Positions 1 to 6,375 of a stretch of 22,917 bases of DNA are shown here, piece by piece. The first letter of the stretch is position 1. Each line of letters starts with the position of its first letter. The translations under genes and the position numbers were made by a program. Below the pieces are notes generated by a model that saw nothing but the letters and a program-made list of their open reading frames with translations, had not been told where the DNA came from and ran no database searches. Source of the stretch: Glo-17 sp964549735 (lineage in GTDB: Bacteria > Krumholzibacteriota > Krumholzibacteriia > LZORAL124-64-63); the NCBI GenBank assembly GCA_964549735.1, contig CAZJWO010000056.1, forward strand, positions 1 through 22,917, read 5' to 3'.

Positions 1-47
1 CTACACCCTATCCTACACTCTTTCCCTACACGACGCTCTTCCGATCT
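1..47 (+). other. Untrimmed Illumina adapter (left end)
   Basis: Bases 15-47 match the standard Illumina TruSeq/universal adapter read toward the insert, ending in CTCTTCCGATCT. Bases 1-14 are additional non-genomic lead-in. The same sequence recurs inverted at the right end (22874-22917), giving a 44-bp artificial terminal inverted repeat. These bases are library-derived, and genomic sequence begins at about 48. Confidence 0.97.
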
Positions 48-167
48 TACAACGTCACGAAGCAGTTCGGCTGGGGCCTGGAGGTCTGCCACTTCATCAC
101 CGACACCGGCCTGGCCGACGAGTTGACCGGCCAGCGGTTCACCTCCTCCTGGTGGTTCGTCTTCTAG
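48..167 (+). CDS. C-terminal fragment of probable outer-membrane beta-barrel protein
   Basis: An open frame runs from the adapter junction to a TAG at 165-167 and encodes 39 residues ending SSWWFVF. Alternating aromatic residues and a C-terminal phenylalanine are the hallmark of the last strand of outer-membrane barrels (the beta-signal read by the BAM complex). A strong intrinsic terminator follows 53 bases downstream, as expected for a real gene end. The 5' part lies outside the contig, so family and function cannot be named. The frame is seen directly; the outer-membrane location is inferred from the tail alone. Confidence 0.6.
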   Translation, partial: YNVTKQFGWGLEVCHFITDTGLADELTGQRFTSSWWFVF

Positions 168-220
168 AGCGGCCAGCGAACCGCGGCAATCCCGGCGCCA
201 TGGCGGGGGACGGCCGCAGA

Positions 221-253
221 ACGGGGACCGGCGAGCGCGCCGGTCCCCGTTTT
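221..253 (+). terminator. Intrinsic terminator
   Basis: A perfect 13-bp stem (221-233 with 238-250, starting ACGGGGACC) closes a 4-base AGCG loop and is followed by TTT (the run starts inside the stem, TTTT at 250-253). The T run lies on the plus-strand side, so it terminates the partial gene ending at 167. It also sits just past the stop of the convergent minus-strand crotonase gene and may serve as a weaker bidirectional barrier. Confidence 0.85.
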
Positions 254-266
254 CCCGGTTGGCCGG

Positions 267-1085
267 TCAGTTCTGCGGCTCGTCGTCGTCAGGCGACGTC
301 GGCGCATGGAAGACCGGCTGGCGGTTCTGCTGCCAGGCGGCCAGGCACTCGGCCGATTCGCGGCTGTCCCAGCACTGCTGCTGGGCCTCGAATTCGAAGC
401 TCAGCATGCTGGTCAGATCGAACTGGCCGGCCTGCTGGGCCGCCAGCTTGGTCAGCCGGAGTTGCGGCTGCGGCAGGCGCGCCAGGCGCAGCAGGAACTC
501 GTCGAGCGCTTCGTCCCAGCCAGCATCGGCGATGACGCGGTCGACGAGGCCGGCGTCGTAGGCTTCGACCGCGGTCAGCGTGCGGCCCGACCACAGGAAC
601 TCCAGCGCCCTGCCGGGGCCCAGGACGCGCGGCAGCTGGAAGAGCAGGCCCCATTCGGGCATCAGACCAGCGGTCAGGTCGGGAGCCGTGAAGCTGGCGG
701 TGCCGCTGGCCAGGCGTACGTCGCCGGCCATGAAGAAGCCGAGACCCGTGGCGCGGATGTCGCCACGCGTGGCGGTCACGACCGGTTTGGCGCACTCCTG
801 CAGCAGCGTCAGCAGCCGTTGGGCGACCTCCAGCCCGGCGGCGATCGCCTCGAAGCCGCTCTGACCGTCCGTGTTCGGGCTCATCGCCGCGAAATCGGGC
901 TGCAGATCGAAGGCATGGTCGCCGTCGGTGATCAGGATCACGCGCACGGCGCGGTCGTCCTGCAGGCGCAGCATGATGTCGAGGAACTCGTCGCAGAGGT
1001 CGGCCAGCGTGGGGTTGCCGGGGCCCAGCAGCGCCAGCCTCGCGATGCCGTCGCGGATATCGCAGTCGAAGAGGTCGTACTGCAT
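267..1085 (-). CDS. Enoyl-CoA hydratase/isomerase (crotonase) family protein
   Basis: A 272-residue protein with the crotonase layout: an oxyanion-hole region around residues 107-122 (ATGLGFFMAGD) and a second conserved block at 134-154 (APDLTAGLMPEWG...LPRVLG). The family acts on acyl-CoA thioesters by stabilising an enolate. The two glutamates used by enoyl-CoA hydratases appear replaced (Gly at about 116, Asp136). Glu144 in the MPEWG segment is instead where delta3-delta2-enoyl-CoA isomerases place their single catalytic glutamate (PEG-type motif). An isomerase or another crotonase reaction is therefore more likely than hydration. The ATG at 1085 has an AAAGGA ribosome site about 6 bases upstream. 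It is divergent from the yfcH-like gene. The exact substrate is unknown. Confidence 0.85.
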   Translation of the reverse strand: MQYDLFDCDIRDGIARLALLGPGNPTLADLCDEFLDIMLRLQDDRAVRVILITDGDHAFDLQPDFAAMSPNTDGQSGFEAIAAGLEVAQRLLTLLQECAKPVVTATRGDIRATGLGFFMAGDVRLASGTASFTAPDLTAGLMPEWGLLFQLPRVLGPGRALEFLWSGRTLTAVEAYDAGLVDRVIADAGWDEALDEFLLRLARLPQPQLRLTKLAAQQAGQFDLTSMLSFEFEAQQQCWDSRESAECLAAWQQNRQPVFHAPTSPDDDEPQN

Positions 1086-1117
1086 GGATCGTCCTTTCGA
1101 GCAGGCTCCTGCGCGCC

Positions 1118-1146
1118 ATGATAAGCGCTTGCGGAAGCTACGCCAA
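1118..1146 (-). promoter_or_regulatory. Candidate sigma-70 promoter for the crotonase gene
   Basis: Read on the minus strand, a -35 element TTGGCG (1146-1141), a 17-base spacer and a -10 element TATCAT (1123-1118) lie 33 bases before the start codon. The -10 matches the TATAAT consensus at 5 of 6 bases and the -35 matches TTGACA at 4 of 6. A motif match only; no transcript evidence. Confidence 0.45.
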
Positions 1147-1161
1147 ACCCGTCGCGCGTTG

Positions 1162-1190
1162 TGGACAGGCGGACTGCGGCCGTCTATGTT
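1162..1190 (+). promoter_or_regulatory. Candidate sigma-70 promoter for the yfcH-like gene
   Basis: TGGACA (1162-1167, 5 of 6 to consensus), a 17-base spacer, then TATGTT (1185-1190, 4 of 6). Transcription would start near 1197, only about 14 bases before the ATG at 1211, leaving just enough leader for the AGGAGG site. It lies back to back with the minus-strand crotonase promoter. Confidence 0.4.
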
Positions 1191-1210
1191 AGCCCGCCGA
1201 AGGAGGCGCC

Positions 1211-2134
1211 ATGCGTATCTTGATGACCGGCGGCACGGGACTGGTCGGTCGGGCCGTGACCGCGGCCCTGCAGGCGCGCGGCGACGAGATCCTCGTGATC
1301 AGCCGCGATGCCGCGCGGGCCGCCGAGGTCCTGCCGGACCGGACGCGCATCCTGGCCGCCGATCCGACGGAACCAGGCCCTTGGCTGGAGCAGGCGCGGT
1401 CTTGCGACGCCGTGATCAACCTGGTGGGCGAGAGCGTCGGCCAGGGTCTGTGGACGGCTGCCAAGAAGCGCCGGCTGCGCCGCAGCCGCCTGCGGCCGAC
1501 GGGTCTGCTGGCCGGCGCCCTGCGGGACCGCGACCGGCCCGTGGTCCTGCTCAGCGCGTCGGCGACGGGCTACTACGGCGATGCCGGGGATCGCGCCCTC
1601 GGCGAAGACGCCGAGCTCGGCCACGATTTCCTGGCGATCCTCTGCCACGAATGGGAACAGAGCGCCCGCCAGGTCGAGAGCGAGCGTTGCCGCGTGGTCT
1701 GCCTGCGTTTCGGCGTCATCCTGGACGCGGCCGGCGGCGCCCTGCCCAGACTGCTGCCGCTGTTCCGCCGCGGTCTGGGCGGACCCCTCGGCCATGGGCG
1801 GCAGTATTTTCCCTGGATCCACCTCCACGACGCGGTCCGGACCATCGTCTTCGCGCTGGACACGCCGGCCCTGCGCGGTCCGGTGAATGTCACGACGGCG
1901 GACCCGCCCCGGCAGCGGGACTTCGCCGCGGCGCTGGGCCATGCGCTCGGGCGCCCGGCCCGCTTGCCAGTGCCGGTCTGGGCCCTGCGGCTCCTGCTGG
2001 GCGAGAAGGCGAGCGTGCTCTTGCACAGCCAGCGCGCGGTGCCCAATCAGCTCAAGAGGCACGGGTTCCGCTGGCAGTTCGGCGACCTGCCGCGCGCGCT
2101 CTCCGATCTCGTCGGTACGCCCCCGATCGCCTAG
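1211..2134 (+). CDS. yfcH: TIGR01777/YfcH-type SDR epimerase-like protein
   Basis: A 307-residue atypical short-chain dehydrogenase. An N-terminal Rossmann motif TGGTGLVG (residues 6-13) binds NAD(P). A conserved NLVGE segment lies at 70-74. The active-site region SATGYYGD (117-124) carries the Tyr of the extended-SDR family and is followed by the family's CHEWEQ segment (145-150). The C-terminal NQLKRHGF...L segment corresponds to the DUF1731 tail. Length matches E. coli YfcH (about 300). The true substrate of this family is not established, so 'epimerase' is only the fold name. The ATG at 1211 has an AGGAGG site (1201-1206) at good spacing. The gene ends 119 bases before glutamine synthetase in the same direction. 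Confidence 0.9.
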   Translation: MRILMTGGTGLVGRAVTAALQARGDEILVISRDAARAAEVLPDRTRILAADPTEPGPWLEQARSCDAVINLVGESVGQGLWTAAKKRRLRRSRLRPTGLLAGALRDRDRPVVLLSASATGYYGDAGDRALGEDAELGHDFLAILCHEWEQSARQVESERCRVVCLRFGVILDAAGGALPRLLPLFRRGLGGPLGHGRQYFPWIHLHDAVRTIVFALDTPALRGPVNVTTADPPRQRDFAAALGHALGRPARLPVPVWALRLLLGEKASVLLHSQRAVPNQLKRHGFRWQFGDLPRALSDLVGTPPIA

Positions 2135-2253
2135 TTGAACGGCGGATTTCCGCCGGACGGTGCCGCGGCATATATTTGCGGCGGTCGCCGCCGGCTGCCG
2201 GCCCGACGCGCCGCGCGACCGGGTGCGCCCGTTCTCCAGACAGGAAGGTAGCG

Positions 2254-3627
2254 ATGGTACCCGAGAAGTTTGCCCAGGTTCGCCAGGAAGCGGCCGCTGG
2301 TGGCATCGAGTTCGTCGACCTGAAATCCCTCGATCTGGCCGGCCGGCTCCACCACATCTCCCTGCCCTTCGACCGCTTCACCCAGGAGGTCTGCAGCGAG
2401 GGCATCGGGTTCGACGGGTCCAGTTACGGATTCCGCAAGGTGGAGAACAGCGACATGGTCTTGATTCCCGACCTCGCGACCGCCATGCCGGACCCCTTCC
2501 GCAAGCGGCCGACCCTCAGCATGTTCGCCTCGGCGTACCTGACCGACGACGCGCGCACGCCGTTCGACCAGGACGGCCGGCACATCGCCCGCAAGGCCGA
2601 GGCCGCGCTGGCGCGCACCGGCCTGGCCGACGGTTCGTTATGGGGACCGGAGTACGAGTTCTACATCTTCGCCGAGGCCGACTACGCCTCGGACAAGGCC
2701 GAGAGCTTCTTCTCGGTCCAGAGCGACGAGCGTTTCTCGCACAACGCGTACCATGCCTGCAATCCCTTCGATCTCTACGCCGACTTCCGGGACGAGGTCT
2801 GCCGGCTCATGCAGGCGTTCAAGATCCCGGTCCGCTACCACCACCACGAGGTGGGGGCGCACGGGCAGCAGGAGATCGAAGGCTGGTTCGCCGACCTGCT
2901 GACGACGGGCGATCACGTCGTCATGACGAAGTACATCCTGCACAACGCCGCGCGGCAGGCGGGTCTGCGCGTGACCTTCATGCCGAAGCCGCTGTACGAG
3001 AACGCCGGCAACGGCTTCCACCTGCACCAGTTCCTGACCAAGCAGGGCCGGAACGTCTTCGACGACCCCGCCGGCTACGCCAGCCTCACGCCGCTGGCGC
3101 TGCACTACGTCGGCGGCATCCTGGCCCACGCCGACGCGCTGTGCGCCTTCACCAATCCCAGCACGAACAGCTATAAGCGGCTCGTGCCCGGTTTCGAGGC
3201 GCCGACCGTGCGCACGTTCGGCCGCAGCAACCGGGGGGCGGCGATCCGCATCCCGACCTACGTGAGCGACCCCGCCCTCAGGCGCGTCGAATATCGACCG
3301 CCCGACTTCACGGCCAATCCCTATTTCTGCACCGCCGCCATCCTCATGGCCGGACTCGACGGGATCCGCAACAAGATCGATCCCATGGCGCGCGGCTGGC
3401 AACCCGCCGATGCGCCGGACCAGGCGTCGCGCCGGGAGCCCGAGTTCCTGCCGCGCAGTCTGGACGACGCGCTCGATGCCCTGGAAGCCGACCACGCGTT
3501 CCTGACGCACGACGGCGTGTTCCCCGAGTCGCTCATCCGCCGCTGGCTGGAAGTCAAACGCGACGAGATCGGGCGGCTGAGCCAGCGGCCGCACCCGTAC
3601 GAGTTTACTCTATACTTCGATCTGTGA
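2254..3627 (+). CDS. glnA: Type I glutamine synthetase lacking the adenylylation tyrosine
   Basis: A 457-residue cytosolic enzyme that makes glutamine from glutamate, ammonia and ATP. Visible active-site blocks are DGSS (54-57), EYEFY with metal-binding Glu133/Glu135, HHHEVGAHGQQE (Glu199, Glu207), GNGFHLHQ (253-259), NPSTNSYKRLVPGFEAP with flap Glu315, SNRGAAIRIP (Arg327, Arg332) and RVEYR (Glu346, Arg348). The C-terminus (GVFPESLI...RPHPYEFTLYFDL) resembles GSI-beta enzymes. The NLY-type adenylylation loop after NKIDP is replaced by ARGWQPADAPDQASRREP, which has no tyrosine, so GlnE-type control is unlikely. I chose ATG 2254 because AGGAAGG (2242-2248) precedes it; the open frame extends far upstream but overlaps the yfcH-like gene. 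A TATATT at 2171 is a possible -10 with no convincing -35. Confidence 0.93.
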   Translation: MVPEKFAQVRQEAAAGGIEFVDLKSLDLAGRLHHISLPFDRFTQEVCSEGIGFDGSSYGFRKVENSDMVLIPDLATAMPDPFRKRPTLSMFASAYLTDDARTPFDQDGRHIARKAEAALARTGLADGSLWGPEYEFYIFAEADYASDKAESFFSVQSDERFSHNAYHACNPFDLYADFRDEVCRLMQAFKIPVRYHHHEVGAHGQQEIEGWFADLLTTGDHVVMTKYILHNAARQAGLRVTFMPKPLYENAGNGFHLHQFLTKQGRNVFDDPAGYASLTPLALHYVGGILAHADALCAFTNPSTNSYKRLVPGFEAPTVRTFGRSNRGAAIRIPTYVSDPALRRVEYRPPDFTANPYFCTAAILMAGLDGIRNKIDPMARGWQPADAPDQASRREPEFLPRSLDDALDALEADHAFLTHDGVFPESLIRRWLEVKRDEIGRLSQRPHPYEFTLYFDL

Positions 3628-3658
3628 GCGACGCCGGCCGCGAATTGCGGCCGGTCGC
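3628..3658 (+). terminator. Hairpin immediately after glnA (no U-tract)
   Basis: An 8-bp stem CCGGCCGC/GCGGCCGG (3634-3641 with 3647-3654) with loop GAATT is extended by GCGA/TCGC past a two-base bulge. It begins directly after the glnA stop. Without a T run it may be a Rho-type or weak terminator, or an mRNA-stabilising structure. It lies inside the upstream extension of the next open frame, which supports the later start at 3678. Confidence 0.45.
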
Positions 3659-3677
3659 GAACGCCGAAGGACGGCGC

Positions 3678-4254
3678 ATGAACGGACCCGACGAGCGGAA
3701 CGGCGCGCAAGCGGCCAACCTGGCGCTGCGGCTCTTCCTGATCTCGTTGGCCGTCCTCTTCGTCGCCAGCCTGGTGGGCTACGTGGTCACGCGGGCGAGC
3801 TCGCCACAGGCCGCGGCGGTGGTCCTGCCGCAACTGCTCTGGGCCAGCACCGCGGCGCTCCTGGCGGCCGGAGGTCTGCTCGAGACGGCCTGGCGCCGTT
3901 CGCGGGCCGGCCGCGAACAGGCCGCGCTCGTCCTGTTGCGCGCGGCGGCCGGCGCGGCGCTGCTCTTCTTCGGCCTGCAGGTCCCCGCCCTCGGGCGGCT
4001 GCTCGCCCAGCACCGGCTGGCGGCCGATCCCGGCAATCCATCGCTGGGCTTCGTCTTCTTCCTCGTTCTGCTGCATGCCGCGCACGTGGCCGGCGGGCTG
4101 GCCGCGCTCGTCCGCTCGCTGCAGCAGTTCCGGCGAAGGGGCGCCTTCTCCTCGGGCGGCGGGCAGAACCTGCGCGCGCTCGCCCGTTATTGGCACTTCC
4201 TGGNNNNNNNNNNCGGTTTGGCTGGCCATGCTCGCCGTCTTCCTCGTAAGCTGA
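3678..4254 (+). CDS. Cytochrome c oxidase subunit III-like protein (interrupted by assembly gap)
   Basis: This hydrophobic protein of about 190 residues has five predicted membrane spans in the usual subunit III pattern: LFLISLAVLFVASLVGYVV, a second span ending in LLETAWRRSR, LLRAAAGAALLFFGLQ, LGFVFFLVLLHAAHVAGGLAAL, and a final span. The hallmark YWHFL precedes the 10-N gap. After the gap the frame giving VWLAMLAVFLVS and a TGA at 4252-4254 continues the canonical YWHF..VW ending. The drawn gap length puts this tail out of frame, so the true missing length must be a multiple of three (about 3 bases would restore it). ATG 3678 has GAAGGA (3666-3671) at good spacing; the in-frame GTG at 3624 lies within the glnA stop and the hairpin. 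Other oxidase subunits are not in the window. This family supports the proton-pumping terminal oxidase. Confidence 0.82.
4204..4213. other. Assembly gap (10 N)
   Basis: Ten undetermined bases lie inside the subunit III-like gene, between YWHFL and VWLAML. Coding continuity across it shows the gap length is arbitrary rather than measured. Confidence 0.98.
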
Positions 4255-4263
4255 GCGCCGCGG

Positions 4264-4282
4264 CGCCGGTCGCGGACCGGCG
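4264..4282 (+). terminator. Hairpin after the oxidase subunit gene
   Basis: A perfect 8-bp stem CGCCGGTC/GACCGGCG with a 3-base GCG loop starts 9 bases after the TGA at 4254. It has no T run, so it may act as a Rho-dependent or weak terminator separating the oxidase gene from the downstream operon. Confidence 0.4.
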
Positions 4283-4294
4283 ATTCCCTGCAAC

Positions 4295-4312
4295 CTGGCA
4301 CGGTTCGTGCCT
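4295..4312 (+). promoter_or_regulatory. Sigma-54 (-24/-12) promoter of the polysaccharide operon
   Basis: CTGGCACGGTTCGTGCC matches the RpoN consensus YTGGCACG-R-NNN-TTGC except for one base of the -12 box (GTGC for TTGC). The invariant GG (4297-4298) and GC (4309-4310) are separated by exactly 10 bases, the obligatory spacing. Transcription would start near 4322, leaving a 33-base leader before the ATG at 4355. The same bases also form a 6-bp hairpin (GGCACG/CGTGCC) followed by TTT, so a weak terminator is the competing reading. If real, the operon depends on an AAA+ enhancer-binding activator; no enhancer site was identified. Confidence 0.6.
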
Positions 4313-4354
4313 TTCCTATCCGGCGAACCCAATCCTCGCGAGGTGGACCGCTCG

Positions 4355-5128
4355 ATGAAGGACCATGCCTACCTGCATCGCTCCTACAAGCGCATGAGCC
4401 GTTTGCCGCGGAAGCACGTTTTTTTGCTGATCCTATTCGTCGTGCTGGCGGAGGTCCTGCTCCTGCTCTTCCAGGGACCGCTGGTGGACCGCTACATCGG
4501 CGCCGTCGCCAGGCTGGCCGCTTCCTGCGGCGTGCAGACGAGCGTGTTGCGGTATCCCTTCTTGCCGCCGTTGATCAAGGATTTCCCGGTCCTGGAGTCG
4601 GTCTTCGTCTTTCCGGGCACGCGGCTCGCGCTGTGGAACTTCCTGGCCGGAGTCCTGGTGATCGGGATCGCGCCCCACCTGCGGCGGCTATGGAAGCCGC
4701 TGCGGATCTACCTGGTCTACCTGGCGCTGTTGAACTCGACGTCGGCGGCATTCTTCCTGATCTGGCCGGAGCGTTTCCCGTACAACGTGGCCGAGTTCAG
4801 CCAGCTCTACATGGGCACCCAGCTCGGCATCTGGTTCATGATCCCCCTGGTCATGGGCCTGGTGCTCTTGCCGGTGCCCTCGCCGGCGGGCGAGAAGATG
4901 CTCGTGATCCTGGCGACCGGCCTCTGGGGGCTGGTGTTCGGCGTGCTGCGCTACGCGTCGTTCCTCTACATCTTCGACAACGGCTCGGTCATCTACATGG
5001 CGGCCATGTTCTTCGCCCTCGGACCGTTCCTGGATTTCGTCTACATGGTCGCCATCTACTCGATCTACCTCAACCTCGTGGCCCTGCGCGTGCAGGACGC
5101 CAACCGGATGTGGCGATGGTCGTTCTGA
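4355..5128 (+). CDS. Unknown polytopic inner-membrane protein, first gene of polysaccharide operon
   Basis: I do not recognise a family. The 257-residue protein starts with a basic cytoplasmic segment (RSYKRMSRLPRKH), then has six or seven membrane spans: about residues 22-40, 92-109, 120-140, 156-173, 180-206 and 211-245. A loop of about 50 residues between spans 1 and 2 (DRYIGAVARLAASCGVQ...) is probably periplasmic. The size and first-span layout loosely recall exosortases, but I see no ACSG-type catalytic cysteine motif. ATG 4355 is preferred over the in-frame GTG 4307 because GAGGTGG (4340-4346) precedes it and the GTG falls inside the sigma-54 promoter. It overlaps the synthase gene by 13 bases. 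A partner or regulator of the synthase is the likely role, by context only. Confidence 0.75.
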   Translation: MKDHAYLHRSYKRMSRLPRKHVFLLILFVVLAEVLLLLFQGPLVDRYIGAVARLAASCGVQTSVLRYPFLPPLIKDFPVLESVFVFPGTRLALWNFLAGVLVIGIAPHLRRLWKPLRIYLVYLALLNSTSAAFFLIWPERFPYNVAEFSQLYMGTQLGIWFMIPLVMGLVLLPVPSPAGEKMLVILATGLWGLVFGVLRYASFLYIFDNGSVIYMAAMFFALGPFLDFVYMVAIYSIYLNLVALRVQDANRMWRWSF

Positions 5129-6375
5129 TCCTCAAGCTGTACATCGTGCTCGTGGTGCTGGTGATGGCGGTCTACGCCGCGCGCCACTACCGCTTCACGC
5201 TCAACCGCATGCTGGGACGGCAGCGTCTGTTCACCCAGGACATCCTGGACTCCGATCTGCCACGCGTCTCGGTGCTGGTTCCCATGCACAACGAAGAGCG
5301 GGTCGCGCGCCAATGCCTCGACGCGCTGCTGCGCTGCGACTATCCGGCCGTCCGGCTGGAGATCATTCCGATCGACGACCATAGCACGGACGGCACGGCG
5401 GCGATCCTCGACGCCATGGCGGCGGCCGAACCGAGGATCCGACCCCTGCACCGCCGGGGCGAGGGCGAGCGCGGCAAACCGGTCGCGCTCAACGATGCCC
5501 TGCGGGTCGCGACGGGCGACATCGTGCTGGTCTTCGATGCCGATTACGTCCCGAGCCGCGGCATGCTGCGCGATCTGGCGATCTGTTTCCAGGATCCGGA
5601 GGTGGGCGCGGTCATGGGCCGGGTCGTGCCCTACAACACGAAGAGCAACCTGCTGACGCGCTTGCTGGACCTGGAGCGCAGCGGCGGCTACCAGGTCGAC
5701 CAGCAGGCGCGCCACAACCTGCGCCTGATCCCGCAGTACGGAGGCACGGTCGGCGGCTTCCGCCGCGACCAGGTGCTCGAGCTCGGCGGGTTCGATCCCC
5801 GGACGCTGGCCGAGGACACCGACCTGACGTTCCGCCTCTACCTGCGCGGCTGGAAGGTGGCGTACGCCAATCGGGTCGAGTGCTTCGAGGAAGTGCCGGA
5901 GATCTGGGAGGTGCGCTCGCGCCAGATCCATCGCTGGTCGCGCGGGCACAACGCGGTCATGTTCCGCTATCTCGGGAGGCTGTTGCGTTCGCGTTACCTG
6001 AGCCGCGGCGAGAAGCTGGACGGCGCGCTGCTGCTGGGCATCTACACCGTGCCGGTCTTCCTCTTCCTGGGCATCATCGACTCGGTCGTCCTCTTCTTCC
6101 TGGGCGAGATGCAGATCGTCAGCAGCATGCTCGTGTTCCTCTTCGTCGCGGCGTACAACTGCTTCGGCAACTTCGCGCCGTTCTACGAGATCGGCACCGC
6201 CGCGTTGCTCGATGGCGTGACGCACCGCATCCGCCTGCTGCCGTTCTTGACGTTCTACTTCCTGCTCAACATCTGGACGATGTCGCGCGGGTTCTTCGCG
6301 GCGATCGGCGACCTCGTGCTGCGACGCCGCGCCGAGTGGTCCAAGACCGAGCGTTTCGGGGAGGCGTCGCGATGA
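5116..6375 (+). CDS. Membrane family-2 glycosyltransferase, processive polysaccharide synthase
   Basis: A 419-residue inner-membrane enzyme of the BcsA/PgaC/hyaluronan-synthase type that polymerises sugars from a nucleotide-sugar donor and extrudes the chain. It has one N-terminal span (about residues 3-20) and a cytoplasmic GT-A domain opening with VSVLVPMHNEE. The DAD nucleotide/metal site is D141-x-D143, the AED catalytic motif is at E233-D234, and the processivity motif QIHRW is at Q270-W274. Three C-terminal spans follow, then the basic tail AEWSKTERF common in PgaC-like enzymes. No PilZ domain is present, so direct c-di-GMP activation of this subunit is not evident. ATG 5116 overlaps the upstream gene by 13 bases without a strong ribosome site, so it is probably translationally coupled. 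The polymer type is unknown; a deacetylase partner suggests an N-acetylated sugar. Confidence 0.93.
   Translation: MVVLILKLYIVLVVLVMAVYAARHYRFTLNRMLGRQRLFTQDILDSDLPRVSVLVPMHNEERVARQCLDALLRCDYPAVRLEIIPIDDHSTDGTAAILDAMAAAEPRIRPLHRRGEGERGKPVALNDALRVATGDIVLVFDADYVPSRGMLRDLAICFQDPEVGAVMGRVVPYNTKSNLLTRLLDLERSGGYQVDQQARHNLRLIPQYGGTVGGFRRDQVLELGGFDPRTLAEDTDLTFRLYLRGWKVAYANRVECFEEVPEIWEVRSRQIHRWSRGHNAVMFRYLGRLLRSRYLSRGEKLDGALLLGIYTVPVFLFLGIIDSVVLFFLGEMQIVSSMLVFLFVAAYNCFGNFAPFYEIGTAALLDGVTHRIRLLPFLTFYFLLNIWTMSRGFFAAIGDLVLRRRAEWSKTERFGEASR

Noticed and set aside
3624..3677. GTG start at 3624 for the oxidase subunit gene
   Set aside because: It lies within the glnA stop and its extra 18 codons pass through a hairpin; ATG 3678 has a proper ribosome site and gives a normal subunit III N-terminus.
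4419..4425. Seven-T run as an intrinsic terminator tail or slippage site
   Set aside because: It lies inside the first membrane span (VFLL) of an intact frame and has no upstream stem.
4355..5128. Exosortase identity for the first operon protein
   Set aside because: Span number and size are similar, but no cysteine-containing ACSG-type motif or paired Arg/His motif was found.
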